From: an uncultured Eubacteriales bacterium
GTDB lineage: Bacteria > Bacillota > Clostridia > Oscillospirales > UMGS1783
DNA: 64,000 nt
Direction of reading: 5' to 3'
Assembly: GCA_934456365.1 (NCBI GenBank)
Contig: CAKSHC010000005.1
Location: forward strand, 76,601 to 140,600
Shown: positions 51,616 through 59,773 of the stretch, one piece after another
Layout of the letters: each line of letters starts with the position of its first letter
Numbering within the stretch: the stretch's first letter is position 1
Notes under the pieces: model-generated
What the model saw: the letters and a program-made list of their open reading frames with translations, nothing else
The model's database searches: none
What the model was told of the DNA's origin: nothing
Position numbers and translations under genes: made by a program

Positions 51616-52335
51616 ATGATACCGAAGATCATTCACTATTGCTGGTTCGGCGGCAATCCGCTGCCGGAGGAGGCAAAGCGCTACATCGAGGGCTGGAAGA
51701 AATTCTGCCCGGATTATGAGATCCGCGAATGGAACGAGCAGACCTTCGACGTGACGAGCGTGCCGTATGTGAAGGAAGCGTATGAAAGCCGAAAATGGGC
51801 TTTTGTGACCGACTATGTGCGCCTCTATGCGCTGTATCACCAGGGCGGCGTTTACATGGACACCGATGTGGAGGTCGTGCGCCCGATCGATCGCTTTCTG
51901 GAAAACGAGGCCTTTTCGGGCTTTGAGAGCGAAACGGCGGTGCCGACCGGGATCATGGCGGCCGAGGCTGGACAGCGGGCGATCAAGGATCTGCTCGACG
52001 CTTACGACGGGCGGCATTTCCTCAACGAAAAGGGCGAGATGGATCTGAGCACCAACGTGGAGGCGATCACGGATTATTTCGTTTCCCGGGGCATGCGCAT
52101 GGACAACACCGAGCAGACGGTCAACGGCTTCACGATGTATCCCTGCGACTATTTCTGCCCGAAGGACAGCCGCACCCTCGAGATCAAAACAACGGAAAAC
52201 ACCTATACCATCCACCATTTTTCCGGCACCTGGCTGGGAGAAAAGCAAAACTTCCGCAAGCGCGTCAAGAAGCTTCTGGGGCCGAAGGTGTGCGGATTTG
52301 TGGTGCGGGTGATGGATCGGCTGCACATCAAGTAA
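51616..52335 (+). CDS. GT32-type glycosyltransferase (DxD)
   Basis: 239 residues. IPKIIHYCWFGG at the N-terminus, DYVRLYALYHQGGVYMDTDVE with the DxD metal site near residue 80, and IHHFSGTWL near the end, all usual for capsular GT32 (OCH1-like) enzymes. It probably adds a hexose to the repeat unit. AGAAAGGAAG site, 12 nt after the GT2 gene. Confidence 0.9.
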   Translation: MIPKIIHYCWFGGNPLPEEAKRYIEGWKKFCPDYEIREWNEQTFDVTSVPYVKEAYESRKWAFVTDYVRLYALYHQGGVYMDTDVEVVRPIDRFLENEAFSGFESETAVPTGIMAAEAGQRAIKDLLDAYDGRHFLNEKGEMDLSTNVEAITDYFVSRGMRMDNTEQTVNGFTMYPCDYFCPKDSRTLEIKTTENTYTIHHFSGTWLGEKQNFRKRVKKLLGPKVCGFVVRVMDRLHIK

Positions 52336-52345
52336 GGAGCGAATC

Positions 52346-53782
52346 ATGGAAAAGAAAAATTGGCTAACCCGTCTCAATCCCTGCGGGATCAGCGTGTGCG
52401 TGTTGGCGGCGTATTTTGCCGGCAGCTTCATTTTCTCGGATTTCTCGGTGTCGGCCGTTTGGGGCGGCGCGCTTTTGTGCCTCTGGACGGGGCTGACCTT
52501 TCTGCAGGCCGTTTTCTTCAAGGGGCGGCCGAGAAAATGGGAGCCGGTGGACGGAGTGCTGATCGGGTTTGCCCTGCTTGTGCTGGTGAACATCCTGCGG
52601 CATTTCTCGCTCGACCGCACGGTGCTCTATTATTATCTGATCGTGGGCGTTGTGGTGGCGCTTTTGTGCATGACGCAAAGCGTGTCCGCGCGGTGCGCGG
52701 CGATCGCCAAGTGGATTTTGATGGGCTTTGCCCTGCTGATCGCGGCGGTCAATATCCTCCACCTCTTTTTCCCGGAGGCCATGGAGGGCGCGGCGGCTGC
52801 CGTGCTGTCGAAAACCAGCGCGGCCTATGTGGAGCGGATGGTGAAGGGCGGCTACGGCATTCCCTTCGGCGAGGACATCGGCTATACCTGCGTGGCGCTG
52901 GCCGCGGGGGTGGGGACGGTTTGCCTCGATATGACGGGAAAAAATCTCAGATCCCGGCTGCCGATCCTGTTTGTTCTGTTTTTGGGGCTTTTGTCGATGC
53001 AGCGCCGCAGCGAGCTTTTGGTTTGTCTGGTGGCATGGGGCGCCTGCTCGCTTGTGAAGCTGATGAAAACCCGCAAGGGGCGCGAGGAAGAAATTCTGGA
53101 TCGCAAGGAAACCCGGCGGGTGATCCTGATGCAGGTGATCTGCATCGTTTTGGCAATTCTGATCTTTTTCCTTCTGGCGGGAGCCGGGAGCCGGCTGGGG
53201 GAACAGCTGCGTGCCTGGTTCGATCCCTCCTTCCGGCCGGGAGACGATCCGCTCGACCCGGATAAGCCAGGAATCCACGATCGGGTGGAGGAGGTCGGAA
53301 ACGGGCGCCTCATCCTTTGGGAGCTTGCCTGGAAGGGATTTCTGGAAAAGCCGATCTTTGGCCACGGCTGGGGCGCTTTCGCCAAAATTGCCCCTGCTTC
53401 GGGCAACACCCATGCCATCAACGCGCACTGTGTGTTTTTACAGCTTCTGTGCGAAACGGGGATTGTTGGCTTTGTGCTGATGGGCGGGATCTTCGTGGCG
53501 CTGTTTTGGCTGATTCTGCGCCGGATCAAGCACTGCCCTTCGGCGCAGGCCTTTGCCAATCGGGGTTTGGGACTTTATCTTTTCCTGAGTATGATGGGGC
53601 TGGGAACGATCGAAAATTCCCTGTACCGGCCTTATTGGATTCTGCTGCTGGGCGTTGCGCTTTTGCTGGCATTTCGGACAAAGGAGACGGACGATGAAAA
53701 AGAAAATCATGCTGACCTTCGGGACAAGGCCGGAAGCAATCAAGATGTGCCCGCTGGTGAACCGGCTGAAAAAAGAGCCTGA
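52346..53782 (+). CDS. O-antigen ligase/polymerase-like membrane protein (Wzy-type)
   Basis: 478 residues with about ten transmembrane helices and a large extracytoplasmic loop containing NGRLILWELAWKGFLEKPIFGHGWG and HAINAHCVFLQLLCETGIVGF, the typical Wzy_C motifs. It would polymerise undecaprenyl-linked repeat units. The last 29 residues are charged and hydrophilic, and are read out of frame through the first 89 nt of the next gene. Elsewhere in this operon genes end in ATGA overlaps, and such a TGA exists at 53695-53697 in another frame, so a frameshift near the 3' end is suspected. Confidence 0.85.
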   Translation: MEKKNWLTRLNPCGISVCVLAAYFAGSFIFSDFSVSAVWGGALLCLWTGLTFLQAVFFKGRPRKWEPVDGVLIGFALLVLVNILRHFSLDRTVLYYYLIVGVVVALLCMTQSVSARCAAIAKWILMGFALLIAAVNILHLFFPEAMEGAAAAVLSKTSAAYVERMVKGGYGIPFGEDIGYTCVALAAGVGTVCLDMTGKNLRSRLPILFVLFLGLLSMQRRSELLVCLVAWGACSLVKLMKTRKGREEEILDRKETRRVILMQVICIVLAILIFFLLAGAGSRLGEQLRAWFDPSFRPGDDPLDPDKPGIHDRVEEVGNGRLILWELAWKGFLEKPIFGHGWGAFAKIAPASGNTHAINAHCVFLQLLCETGIVGFVLMGGIFVALFWLILRRIKHCPSAQAFANRGLGLYLFLSMMGLGTIENSLYRPYWILLLGVALLLAFRTKETDDEKENHADLRDKAGSNQDVPAGEPAEKRA

Positions 53783-54827
53783 GTTTGAGGTTGTGGTCTG
53801 CACCACGGGGCAGCACGCCCAGATGCTGGCGCAGGTTCTGGATGTTTTCGGCGTGACGCCGGATTATGATCTGCACATCATGAAGGAAAAGCAAACGCTT
53901 TTCGACGTGTCGATCAATATTTTAAGCGAGCTGGGCGCCGTTCTCCAGAAGGAGAAGCCCGATCTTGTGCTGGTCCACGGCGACACCTCCACCACCTTCA
54001 ACGCCGCGCTGGCCTGCTATTATCTGCAGATCCCGGTGGGGCATGTGGAGGCCGGGCTGCGCACCTACGATATCTATTCCCCCTACCCCGAGGAATTCAA
54101 CCGGCAGGCGGTGGGGATCCTTTCGCAGCTCAATTTCGCCCCCACCCAAAAAAGCGCCGACAATCTTCTGCGCGAGGGCAAGGATCCCGAGAGCATTTTC
54201 GTGACCGGCAACACGGTGATCGACGCGTTGAAAACCACCGTGCGGGAGGATTATTCCCATCCCGAGCTCGAATGGGCGCGCGATTCCCGGCTGATCCTGC
54301 TCACGGCGCACCGCCGCGAAAACTGGGGCGAGCCGCTGCGGCATATCTTCCGCGCCATCGCCCGCATCACGGAGGAATACCCCGATATCAAGGTGGTTTA
54401 TCCCATCCACATGAACCCGGCCGTGCGCGCGGTGGCGCATGAGGTGCTCGACGGGAACGAGCGCGTGCATCTGATCGAGCCGCTCAATGTGATCGATTTC
54501 CACAACTTCATGGCCCGCTCCTTCCTGATCATGACCGACAGCGGCGGCATCCAGGAGGAAGCTCCCTCGCTCGGTAAGCCGGTTCTCGTTTTGCGGGATA
54601 CCACCGAGCGCCCCGAGGGGCTCGAAGCGGGCACGCTGCGCCTTTGCGGCACCGACGAGGAAACGATCTACCGGGATGTGAAAACGCTGCTGGACGATCC
54701 GGCGGCCTATCATAAGATGGCGCAGGCCGCCAACCCCTACGGCGACGGCACCGCCTGCGACCGGATTTGCGAAATTTTGCGCGAGCGGGCCGAAACCGGC
54801 TTTTCGCGCGCGAAAAAGAGGAACTGA
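53694..54827 (+). CDS. wecB: UDP-N-acetylglucosamine 2-epimerase (non-hydrolysing)
   Basis: 377 residues from ATG 53694 (AAAGGAGA site), within the end of the polymerase gene. FGTRPEAIKMCPLV at the start, VHGDTSTTFNAAL, HVEAGLRTYDIYSPYPEEFNR and the C-terminal TDSGGIQEEAPSLGKPVLVLRDTTERPE are signature blocks. It forms UDP-ManNAc from UDP-GlcNAc. ManNAc is the usual linkage-unit sugar of wall teichoic acids as well as a capsule sugar, which fits the CDP-polyol genes that follow. No ManNAc dehydrogenase or TagA-like transferase is seen. Confidence 0.94.
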   Translation: MKKKIMLTFGTRPEAIKMCPLVNRLKKEPEFEVVVCTTGQHAQMLAQVLDVFGVTPDYDLHIMKEKQTLFDVSINILSELGAVLQKEKPDLVLVHGDTSTTFNAALACYYLQIPVGHVEAGLRTYDIYSPYPEEFNRQAVGILSQLNFAPTQKSADNLLREGKDPESIFVTGNTVIDALKTTVREDYSHPELEWARDSRLILLTAHRRENWGEPLRHIFRAIARITEEYPDIKVVYPIHMNPAVRAVAHEVLDGNERVHLIEPLNVIDFHNFMARSFLIMTDSGGIQEEAPSLGKPVLVLRDTTERPEGLEAGTLRLCGTDEETIYRDVKTLLDDPAAYHKMAQAANPYGDGTACDRICEILRERAETGFSRAKKRN

Positions 54828-54830
54828 GTC

Positions 54831-55556
54831 ATGAACATTGCGGTCATCTTTGCCGGCGGGGTGGGCAGCCGGATGAATTCGGCCGGGCTGCCCAAGCAGT
54901 TTTTGGAGGTCAACGGCGTTCCGATCATTATCCACACGCTGCGCGTGTTTCAGCAAAGCCCCCTGATCGATCGGATCGTGGTGGCCTGCAAGGCGGACTA
55001 TATCGACTACCTTCGCGACAAGCTGGCACTTTTCCGGCTGGATAAGGTGGGGTCGGTGGTGCCGGGCGGCGAAACGGGGCAGAAATCGATCTACCGCGGC
55101 CTTCTCGCGGCCCGCGAGGAAGCCGGCGGGGAAGAGGCGACCGTGCTCATCCACGACGGAGTTCGCCCGCTGATCGATCTCGATCTGATCCGCCGCAACC
55201 TGGAATCGGTGAGCCGCTTCGGCAGTGCCGTCAGCTGCGCGCCTTCGAAGGAAACGGTGGTGCTTTCGGGCGAGGAAGGCACGGTGGCGCAGGTTTTGCC
55301 GCGCGATCGCTCCCTTTTTGCCCGCGCCCCACAGAGCTTCCGGCTGTCGGAAATTCTGGCCGCCCATGAAAAGGCGAGAGCCGAGGGGCTTTCCTTTGTG
55401 GACAGCTGCTCGATGATGCTCCACTACGGCCACGAGATCCATACGGTGGAAACGGCTTCGCAGAACATCAAGATCACCACGCCCGACGATTTCTACGTTT
55501 TCAAGGCCCTTTTGTCGGCCCGGGAGAACGCGCAGATTCTGGGGGTCGAGGGATGA
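54831..55556 (+). CDS. IspD/TarI-family cytidylyltransferase
   Basis: 241 residues. The nucleotide loop AVIFAGGVGSRM(x6)KQFLEV, then HDGVRPLID and ITTPDDFYV are shared by IspD (methylerythritol pathway) and TarI/Bcs1-type enzymes. Located between teichoic/capsule genes and directly before a reductase/epimerase, it is more likely to make a CDP-pentitol (CDP-ribitol or CDP-arabinitol) or CDP-ribulose than an isoprenoid precursor. I recall comparable pairs being proposed for CDP-polyol synthesis in some pneumococcal capsule loci. The overlap with the next gene is ATGA. Confidence 0.82.
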   Translation: MNIAVIFAGGVGSRMNSAGLPKQFLEVNGVPIIIHTLRVFQQSPLIDRIVVACKADYIDYLRDKLALFRLDKVGSVVPGGETGQKSIYRGLLAAREEAGGEEATVLIHDGVRPLIDLDLIRRNLESVSRFGSAVSCAPSKETVVLSGEEGTVAQVLPRDRSLFARAPQSFRLSEILAAHEKARAEGLSFVDSCSMMLHYGHEIHTVETASQNIKITTPDDFYVFKALLSARENAQILGVEG

Positions 55557-56575
55557 GCGTGCTGACGGAAGATCTGCGCGACATCGCCTTTTCCCCGATG
55601 ATCGACTGGGAAAGGCTCGACGGAAAAACCGTCCTGATCACCGGATCGACCGGCCTGATCGGCCGCCTGACGGCTCAGGCGCTTCTGCTGCGCCGCCGCG
55701 AGCTCCAAACGGGGCTGCACCTTTTGCTCCCGGTGCGCAATCCTCAAAAGGCGGAAGAGCTCTTCCGCAAAGAGGAGGGCATTAAGATTTTGCCCTGCGC
55801 GCTCGAAGAGCTTTCTTTGCTTGACGAGCGGGCTGATTTCGTGATCCATGCCGCGGCGCCGACTCAATCGGCCTTTTTCGTGGAGCATCCGGTGGAAACG
55901 GCGGCGGCCATTCTGGACGGGACCCGCGCCGCTTTGGACTATGCGAAAAAGCAGGGCTGCACGGCGATGGTCAACCTTTCGAGCATGGAGGTTTTCGGAC
56001 AAGGGGAAAAGCCTCTTCTGAAGGAGGACGAGCTGGGCGCGCTTTCGTTGGAATCGCTGCGCAGCTCCTACCCGATGACCAAACGGATGACGGAATACCT
56101 CTGCCTTGCCTATGCGAAGGAATACGGGGTGCCGGTCAAAACGGCGCGCCTGGCCCAAACCTTCGGCCCCGGAGTGGATCCGGCCGACGGGCGGGTGTTT
56201 ATGCAGTTTTGCCGGGCGGTGCGCGAGGGGAGCGACATCGTTTTGCGCACGACCGGGGAAACGGTGGTCAACTATGCCTACACGACCGACGCGGTGCTGG
56301 CCATTCTGAAAATTCTGCTGTGCGGCAAGCCCGGCGAGGCCTATACGGTGGTCAACAGCGACGAGGCGGTGACCATCCGGCAAACGGCCGAGCGCCTGAT
56401 GGCTGCGCACGGGAGCGGGCGGGTGCGCCTGGAACTGACCGGCGGCGGGAAGTACGCCGCGCAGAACCGCTCGAAATTATCCAATGAGAAGCTTCGCGCC
56501 CTCGGCTGGGAGCCGCGCTACAGCGTGTTCGACGGCTATGAACGGCTTTTGCGGAGTATGGGAGAAGTCAAGTGA
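55553..56575 (+). CDS. Extended-SDR NAD-dependent epimerase/reductase
   Basis: 340 residues. The NAD motif is VLITGSTGLIGRLTAQAL near residue 25, the catalytic Ser lies in VNLSSMEVFG and the YxxxK motif is SYPMTKRM. The substrate domain (QTFGPGVDPADGRVF, VNYAYTTDAV) is of the nucleotide-sugar type. Coupled to the cytidylyltransferase on one side (ATGA) and the flippase on the other (GTGA), it likely acts on the CDP-activated product, perhaps reducing CDP-ribulose or epimerising it. The substrate is inference. Confidence 0.8.
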   Translation: MSVLTEDLRDIAFSPMIDWERLDGKTVLITGSTGLIGRLTAQALLLRRRELQTGLHLLLPVRNPQKAEELFRKEEGIKILPCALEELSLLDERADFVIHAAAPTQSAFFVEHPVETAAAILDGTRAALDYAKKQGCTAMVNLSSMEVFGQGEKPLLKEDELGALSLESLRSSYPMTKRMTEYLCLAYAKEYGVPVKTARLAQTFGPGVDPADGRVFMQFCRAVREGSDIVLRTTGETVVNYAYTTDAVLAILKILLCGKPGEAYTVVNSDEAVTIRQTAERLMAAHGSGRVRLELTGGGKYAAQNRSKLSNEKLRALGWEPRYSVFDGYERLLRSMGEVK

Positions 56576-58089
56576 GCAATTCAAACCGGGATCATACGCT
56601 GGTCAATGTGATGTCGACCATTGTTTTGCAGGCCATCACGCTGCTGAGCGGATTTATCGTGCCCAAGCTGATCCTCGATCAGTTCGGTTCGGATATCAAT
56701 GGGCTGGTCACCTCCATCACCCAGTTTCTAAGCTACATCAGCCTGATTGAGGGCGGGGTGGGCTCTGTGATTCTGGCCAATCTCTATAAGCCGCTGGCCG
56801 AAGGGGATATGGACAAGGTGAGCGCCGTGATCGTCACGGCCAATAACTTCTTCAAGAAGCTCTCCTATGTGTTTTTGGGGTATCAGGCGGTTTTGGCGGT
56901 GGTGTATCCCTTTTTCATCAAAACCGAGCTGAGCTGGGGCTATATCTCTTCGCTGGTTCTGATTCTGGGATTGAGCATTTTCATCCAGTATTATTTCGCG
57001 CTCTCCTGGCGCCTCCTTTTGCAGGCCGATAAGAAGATGTTCTATTCGGCGCTGGTGCAGGGAGTGGCCATTGTGCTCAACCTGGCGGTCACGGTGGTGC
57101 TGATCCGGCTCTATCCGAATATCCACCTTGTGAAGCTGGGGGCGGGGCTGATGTTCTTTTCGCAGCCGCTTCTGCTCAACCGCTATATCCGCAAGCATTA
57201 TAAGCTGGATCTTAAAAAGAAGCCGGATTCGGTGCTGCTTTCTCAGCGGTGGGCGGGGTTTGGTATCAACGTGGCGGCGATGGTGCATGCCAGCACGGCC
57301 ACTGTGGTGCTCACGCTGCTGACCGATCTGAGCACGGTTTCCGTTTTTTCGGTGTATCTCCTGGTGGTCAACGGTCTCAAAAGCCTGATCACCTCCATTT
57401 CGGCCGGGCTTGTGCCCACCATCGGCAACAGCTACGCCAAAGGGGATCGCGAGCGCACCAACCGGCTTTTCGATCTGTATGATTTCGTGATGTTTTTCGT
57501 GTCCTTCTTCTGCTTTTCGGTGGGGGCCGTCACCATGTCCTCCTTCGCCATGCTCTACACGAAAAACATCGTGGACGCAAATTACAACCAGCCCCTGCTG
57601 GGGATTTTGCTGATGGCAGCCGAGTGCCTTTTCTGCATCCGCGATCCGTATGTGAATATGGCGTATGCCGCCGGGGAATTCCGGCGGGTGAGCCGCTATG
57701 CCTATATCGAAGCGGGAGCCAACATCCTGCTTTCGGTGGTCTTCACGCTTTTGTGGGGCATCAACGGAGTGGCTCTCGGGCTTCTGATCTCCATCACCTA
57801 CCGCACTCTTGCGCAGGTCTGGTTTATCAAGAAAAATGTGATTTTCCGTCCGATGACTCCCTTTTTCAAAAAGCTGATCGGGTTTTCCCTCGTTTCGGCG
57901 GCGGTGGTGGCCTTTGTGTGGTTTGTGATCCCCGCGCCCGGAACCGGCGTGGGGGCCTGGGTTTTGTATGCTTTGAAAACGGCCGGGCTGGAGCTTGCGG
58001 CGCTTTTGCTGGCAAGCGGGCTTTTGTGTAGGAAGGAATGCAAAATGGCGCTGAATCTTCTGCGCCGGAAAAAGGAGGATCGGGCATGA
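56572..58089 (+). CDS. Wzx-type polysaccharide flippase (MOP superfamily)
   Basis: 505 residues, about 12-14 helices. A GTG start overlaps the previous stop. Landmarks: N-terminal VNVMSTIVLQAITLLSGFIVPK, FGSDINGLVTSITQFLSYISLIEGGVG and the mid-protein NSYAKGDRERTNRLFDLYDF, typical of Firmicutes capsule/teuronic-type flippases. It moves lipid-linked repeat units to the outer face for the Wzy-type polymerase. The C-terminal tail is basic (RRKKEDRA). Confidence 0.9.
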   Translation: MSNSNRDHTLVNVMSTIVLQAITLLSGFIVPKLILDQFGSDINGLVTSITQFLSYISLIEGGVGSVILANLYKPLAEGDMDKVSAVIVTANNFFKKLSYVFLGYQAVLAVVYPFFIKTELSWGYISSLVLILGLSIFIQYYFALSWRLLLQADKKMFYSALVQGVAIVLNLAVTVVLIRLYPNIHLVKLGAGLMFFSQPLLLNRYIRKHYKLDLKKKPDSVLLSQRWAGFGINVAAMVHASTATVVLTLLTDLSTVSVFSVYLLVVNGLKSLITSISAGLVPTIGNSYAKGDRERTNRLFDLYDFVMFFVSFFCFSVGAVTMSSFAMLYTKNIVDANYNQPLLGILLMAAECLFCIRDPYVNMAYAAGEFRRVSRYAYIEAGANILLSVVFTLLWGINGVALGLLISITYRTLAQVWFIKKNVIFRPMTPFFKKLIGFSLVSAAVVAFVWFVIPAPGTGVGAWVLYALKTAGLELAALLLASGLLCRKECKMALNLLRRKKEDRA

Positions 58090-59243
58090 AAGGCTGGATT
58101 CGGTTTTTTCGGGTGTGGCTGACGCGGGCGGCCATGCGCCTGCTTTGGATTTTCCCGGTTCGGAAAAAGCAGATCTTCTTCTCTGCCTACGAGGGCAAGC
58201 AGTTTGCCTGCAATCCCCGTGCGGTTTTCGAAGCTCTTTGCGCCGATCCGGCCTTTGGGGAGTATTCCTTCGTTTGGGAGCTCAACGATCCCGAAAAACG
58301 GCGGTTGATTTCCGACGCCCGCGTTTCCTTCGTGGAGCATAATTCCTTTGCCTATTTCCGCGCCGTGCTCACCTCCCGGGTGCTTTTGACCAACAGCGGC
58401 GTCACGGCGCGCCTGCCGCTGCGCAAAAGCCAGATCAATATCAACACCTGGCACGGCGGCGGCGCGTATAAGCGGGTCGGCTACGCCGTGAAAAGCGATC
58501 TGAGCAGCGATCTTTACGAGCTCACGGTCGCCGGGCGGCAAACGACCTGGTTCCTTTCCTCGAGCGGGATTTTCACCGATGTCATGACCGAATCGGTGCA
58601 GCTTCCGCCCGAGCGCTTTGCGCCGACCGGCATGCCGCGCAACGACGTGTTCTTCCGGCCGGAGAAATGCCGGGCGCTGCGGGAGAAGGTGCTGGCCTTT
58701 TATGGGCTGGAGCCGGATTGCTTTTTGGCGCTCTACGCGCCGACCTATCGCGGAGCCGTCGGCGAGGACCGGCTGGACGGGCTGAGCTTTGATGTGGCCC
58801 GCTTCCGGGCGGCTTTGGAAGAAAAGTTCGGCAAAAAGGTTGTGGTTTTGCTGCGGATGCACTATTTCCATGCCGGCGCCGTGGCGGCCGAGGGGGCGCT
58901 TTCGGCCTCCGACTACCCGGATATGCAGGAGCTTTTGGCCGCGGCCGACCTTCTGGTGACCGACTATTCCTCCAGCATGTGGGACTTCGCGCTCACCGGG
59001 AAGCCCTGCCTTCTCTATGCGCCGGATCTGGGGGATTACGATACCGAGCGCGGATTTTATACCAACCCGGAAACCTGGCCGGGGCTTTTGTGCCAAACCG
59101 AGGCCGAGCTTCTGGAAAAAATCGCGGGCTATGACGAACCGACTTATCGGGAAAAAATCCGTACCTATCTGGCCGATTGCCGCAGCTTCGACGACGGCCG
59201 GGCCACCGAACGGGTCGCGGCGCTTTGCCGGGAGAAGGCCTGA
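58086..59243 (+). CDS. CDP-glycerol/CDP-ribitol polyol-phosphate transferase (TagB/TagF family)
   Basis: 385 residues. An amphipathic, hydrophobic N-terminus (about 1-22) would sit on the membrane. Family motifs: NINTWHGGGAYKRVG (catalytic His), GMPRNDVFF, LYAPTYRG and VTDYSSSMWDFALTGKP. It transfers a polyol phosphate from a CDP-polyol to a glycan. At 385 residues it is nearer to the single-domain TagB/modifying type than the long TagF polymerase. With the cytidylyltransferase nearby, the repeat unit likely carries ribitol-, glycerol- or arabinitol-phosphate. Confidence 0.88.
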   Translation: MKGWIRFFRVWLTRAAMRLLWIFPVRKKQIFFSAYEGKQFACNPRAVFEALCADPAFGEYSFVWELNDPEKRRLISDARVSFVEHNSFAYFRAVLTSRVLLTNSGVTARLPLRKSQININTWHGGGAYKRVGYAVKSDLSSDLYELTVAGRQTTWFLSSSGIFTDVMTESVQLPPERFAPTGMPRNDVFFRPEKCRALREKVLAFYGLEPDCFLALYAPTYRGAVGEDRLDGLSFDVARFRAALEEKFGKKVVVLLRMHYFHAGAVAAEGALSASDYPDMQELLAAADLLVTDYSSSMWDFALTGKPCLLYAPDLGDYDTERGFYTNPETWPGLLCQTEAELLEKIAGYDEPTYREKIRTYLADCRSFDDGRATERVAALCREKA

Positions 59244-59773
59244 TGCAGGCGGTGTCGGAGGCGAAACGGGACGCCGCCGTCAGCCTGATCCGGCTTTTGG
59301 CGATTTCGGCGATCGTGGCCTGCCATCTTCTGCAGTATGCCGGTTCGGAGCTTGCCTGGTGGCTCAATGTTGGGGTGCAGGTTTTTCTGTGCATTTCCGG
59401 CTGGCTCTACGGCGGCAAGAAAATCGAGAATGCGCTGGGGTTTTACAAAAAGCAGTTCGGCAAGATCTTGCTCGAGTATGAACTGGTGGCTGTGACGGCG
59501 CTCTTTTTCTACTGGATGTTTGCCCGGGAGCTTGTGGGCGTGAAAATGAGCGTCGGAGTGCTTCTCGGCTGCGCCACGCTTCCGGGCGGCGGGCACCTCT
59601 GGTTTGTGGCGACCATTCTTTTCTGCTATCTGCTCACGCCGCTCTTAACGGCGCTCTACGACCGGGTGCGCGGGAAGGGCGTTTTGCCCGTGGTGGGGCT
59701 GACGCTGCTTTTGCTGCTCGCTCTCTTTGCGTTGACGCTTGCCTATTGCCCTATTTTCATGCGGCGGTTTTGA
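59243..59773 (+). pseudogene. Acyltransferase family 3, N-terminal half (frameshifted)
   Basis: 176 residues from the ATG at 59243, which overlaps the previous stop (TGATG). AKRDAAVSLIRLLAISAIVACHLLQ and NVGVQVFLCISGWLYGGKKI are the standard start of AT3 O-acyltransferases, and GGGHLWFVATILFCYLLTPLL is the usual middle. The frame stops at 59773 after about half of the protein. The missing helices continue at once in the -1 frame (from 59746), so a single-base indel around 59740-59773 is the simplest explanation. If intact it would O-acetylate or succinylate the surface glycan. A TTTT run lies at 59754-59757; no canonical slippery heptamer is seen. Confidence 0.75.

Noticed and set aside
59739..59773. 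Programmed -1 frameshift site in the acyltransferase
   Set aside because: No X-XXY-YYZ slippery heptamer or clear downstream stimulator is visible at the junction; a plain indel is simpler.
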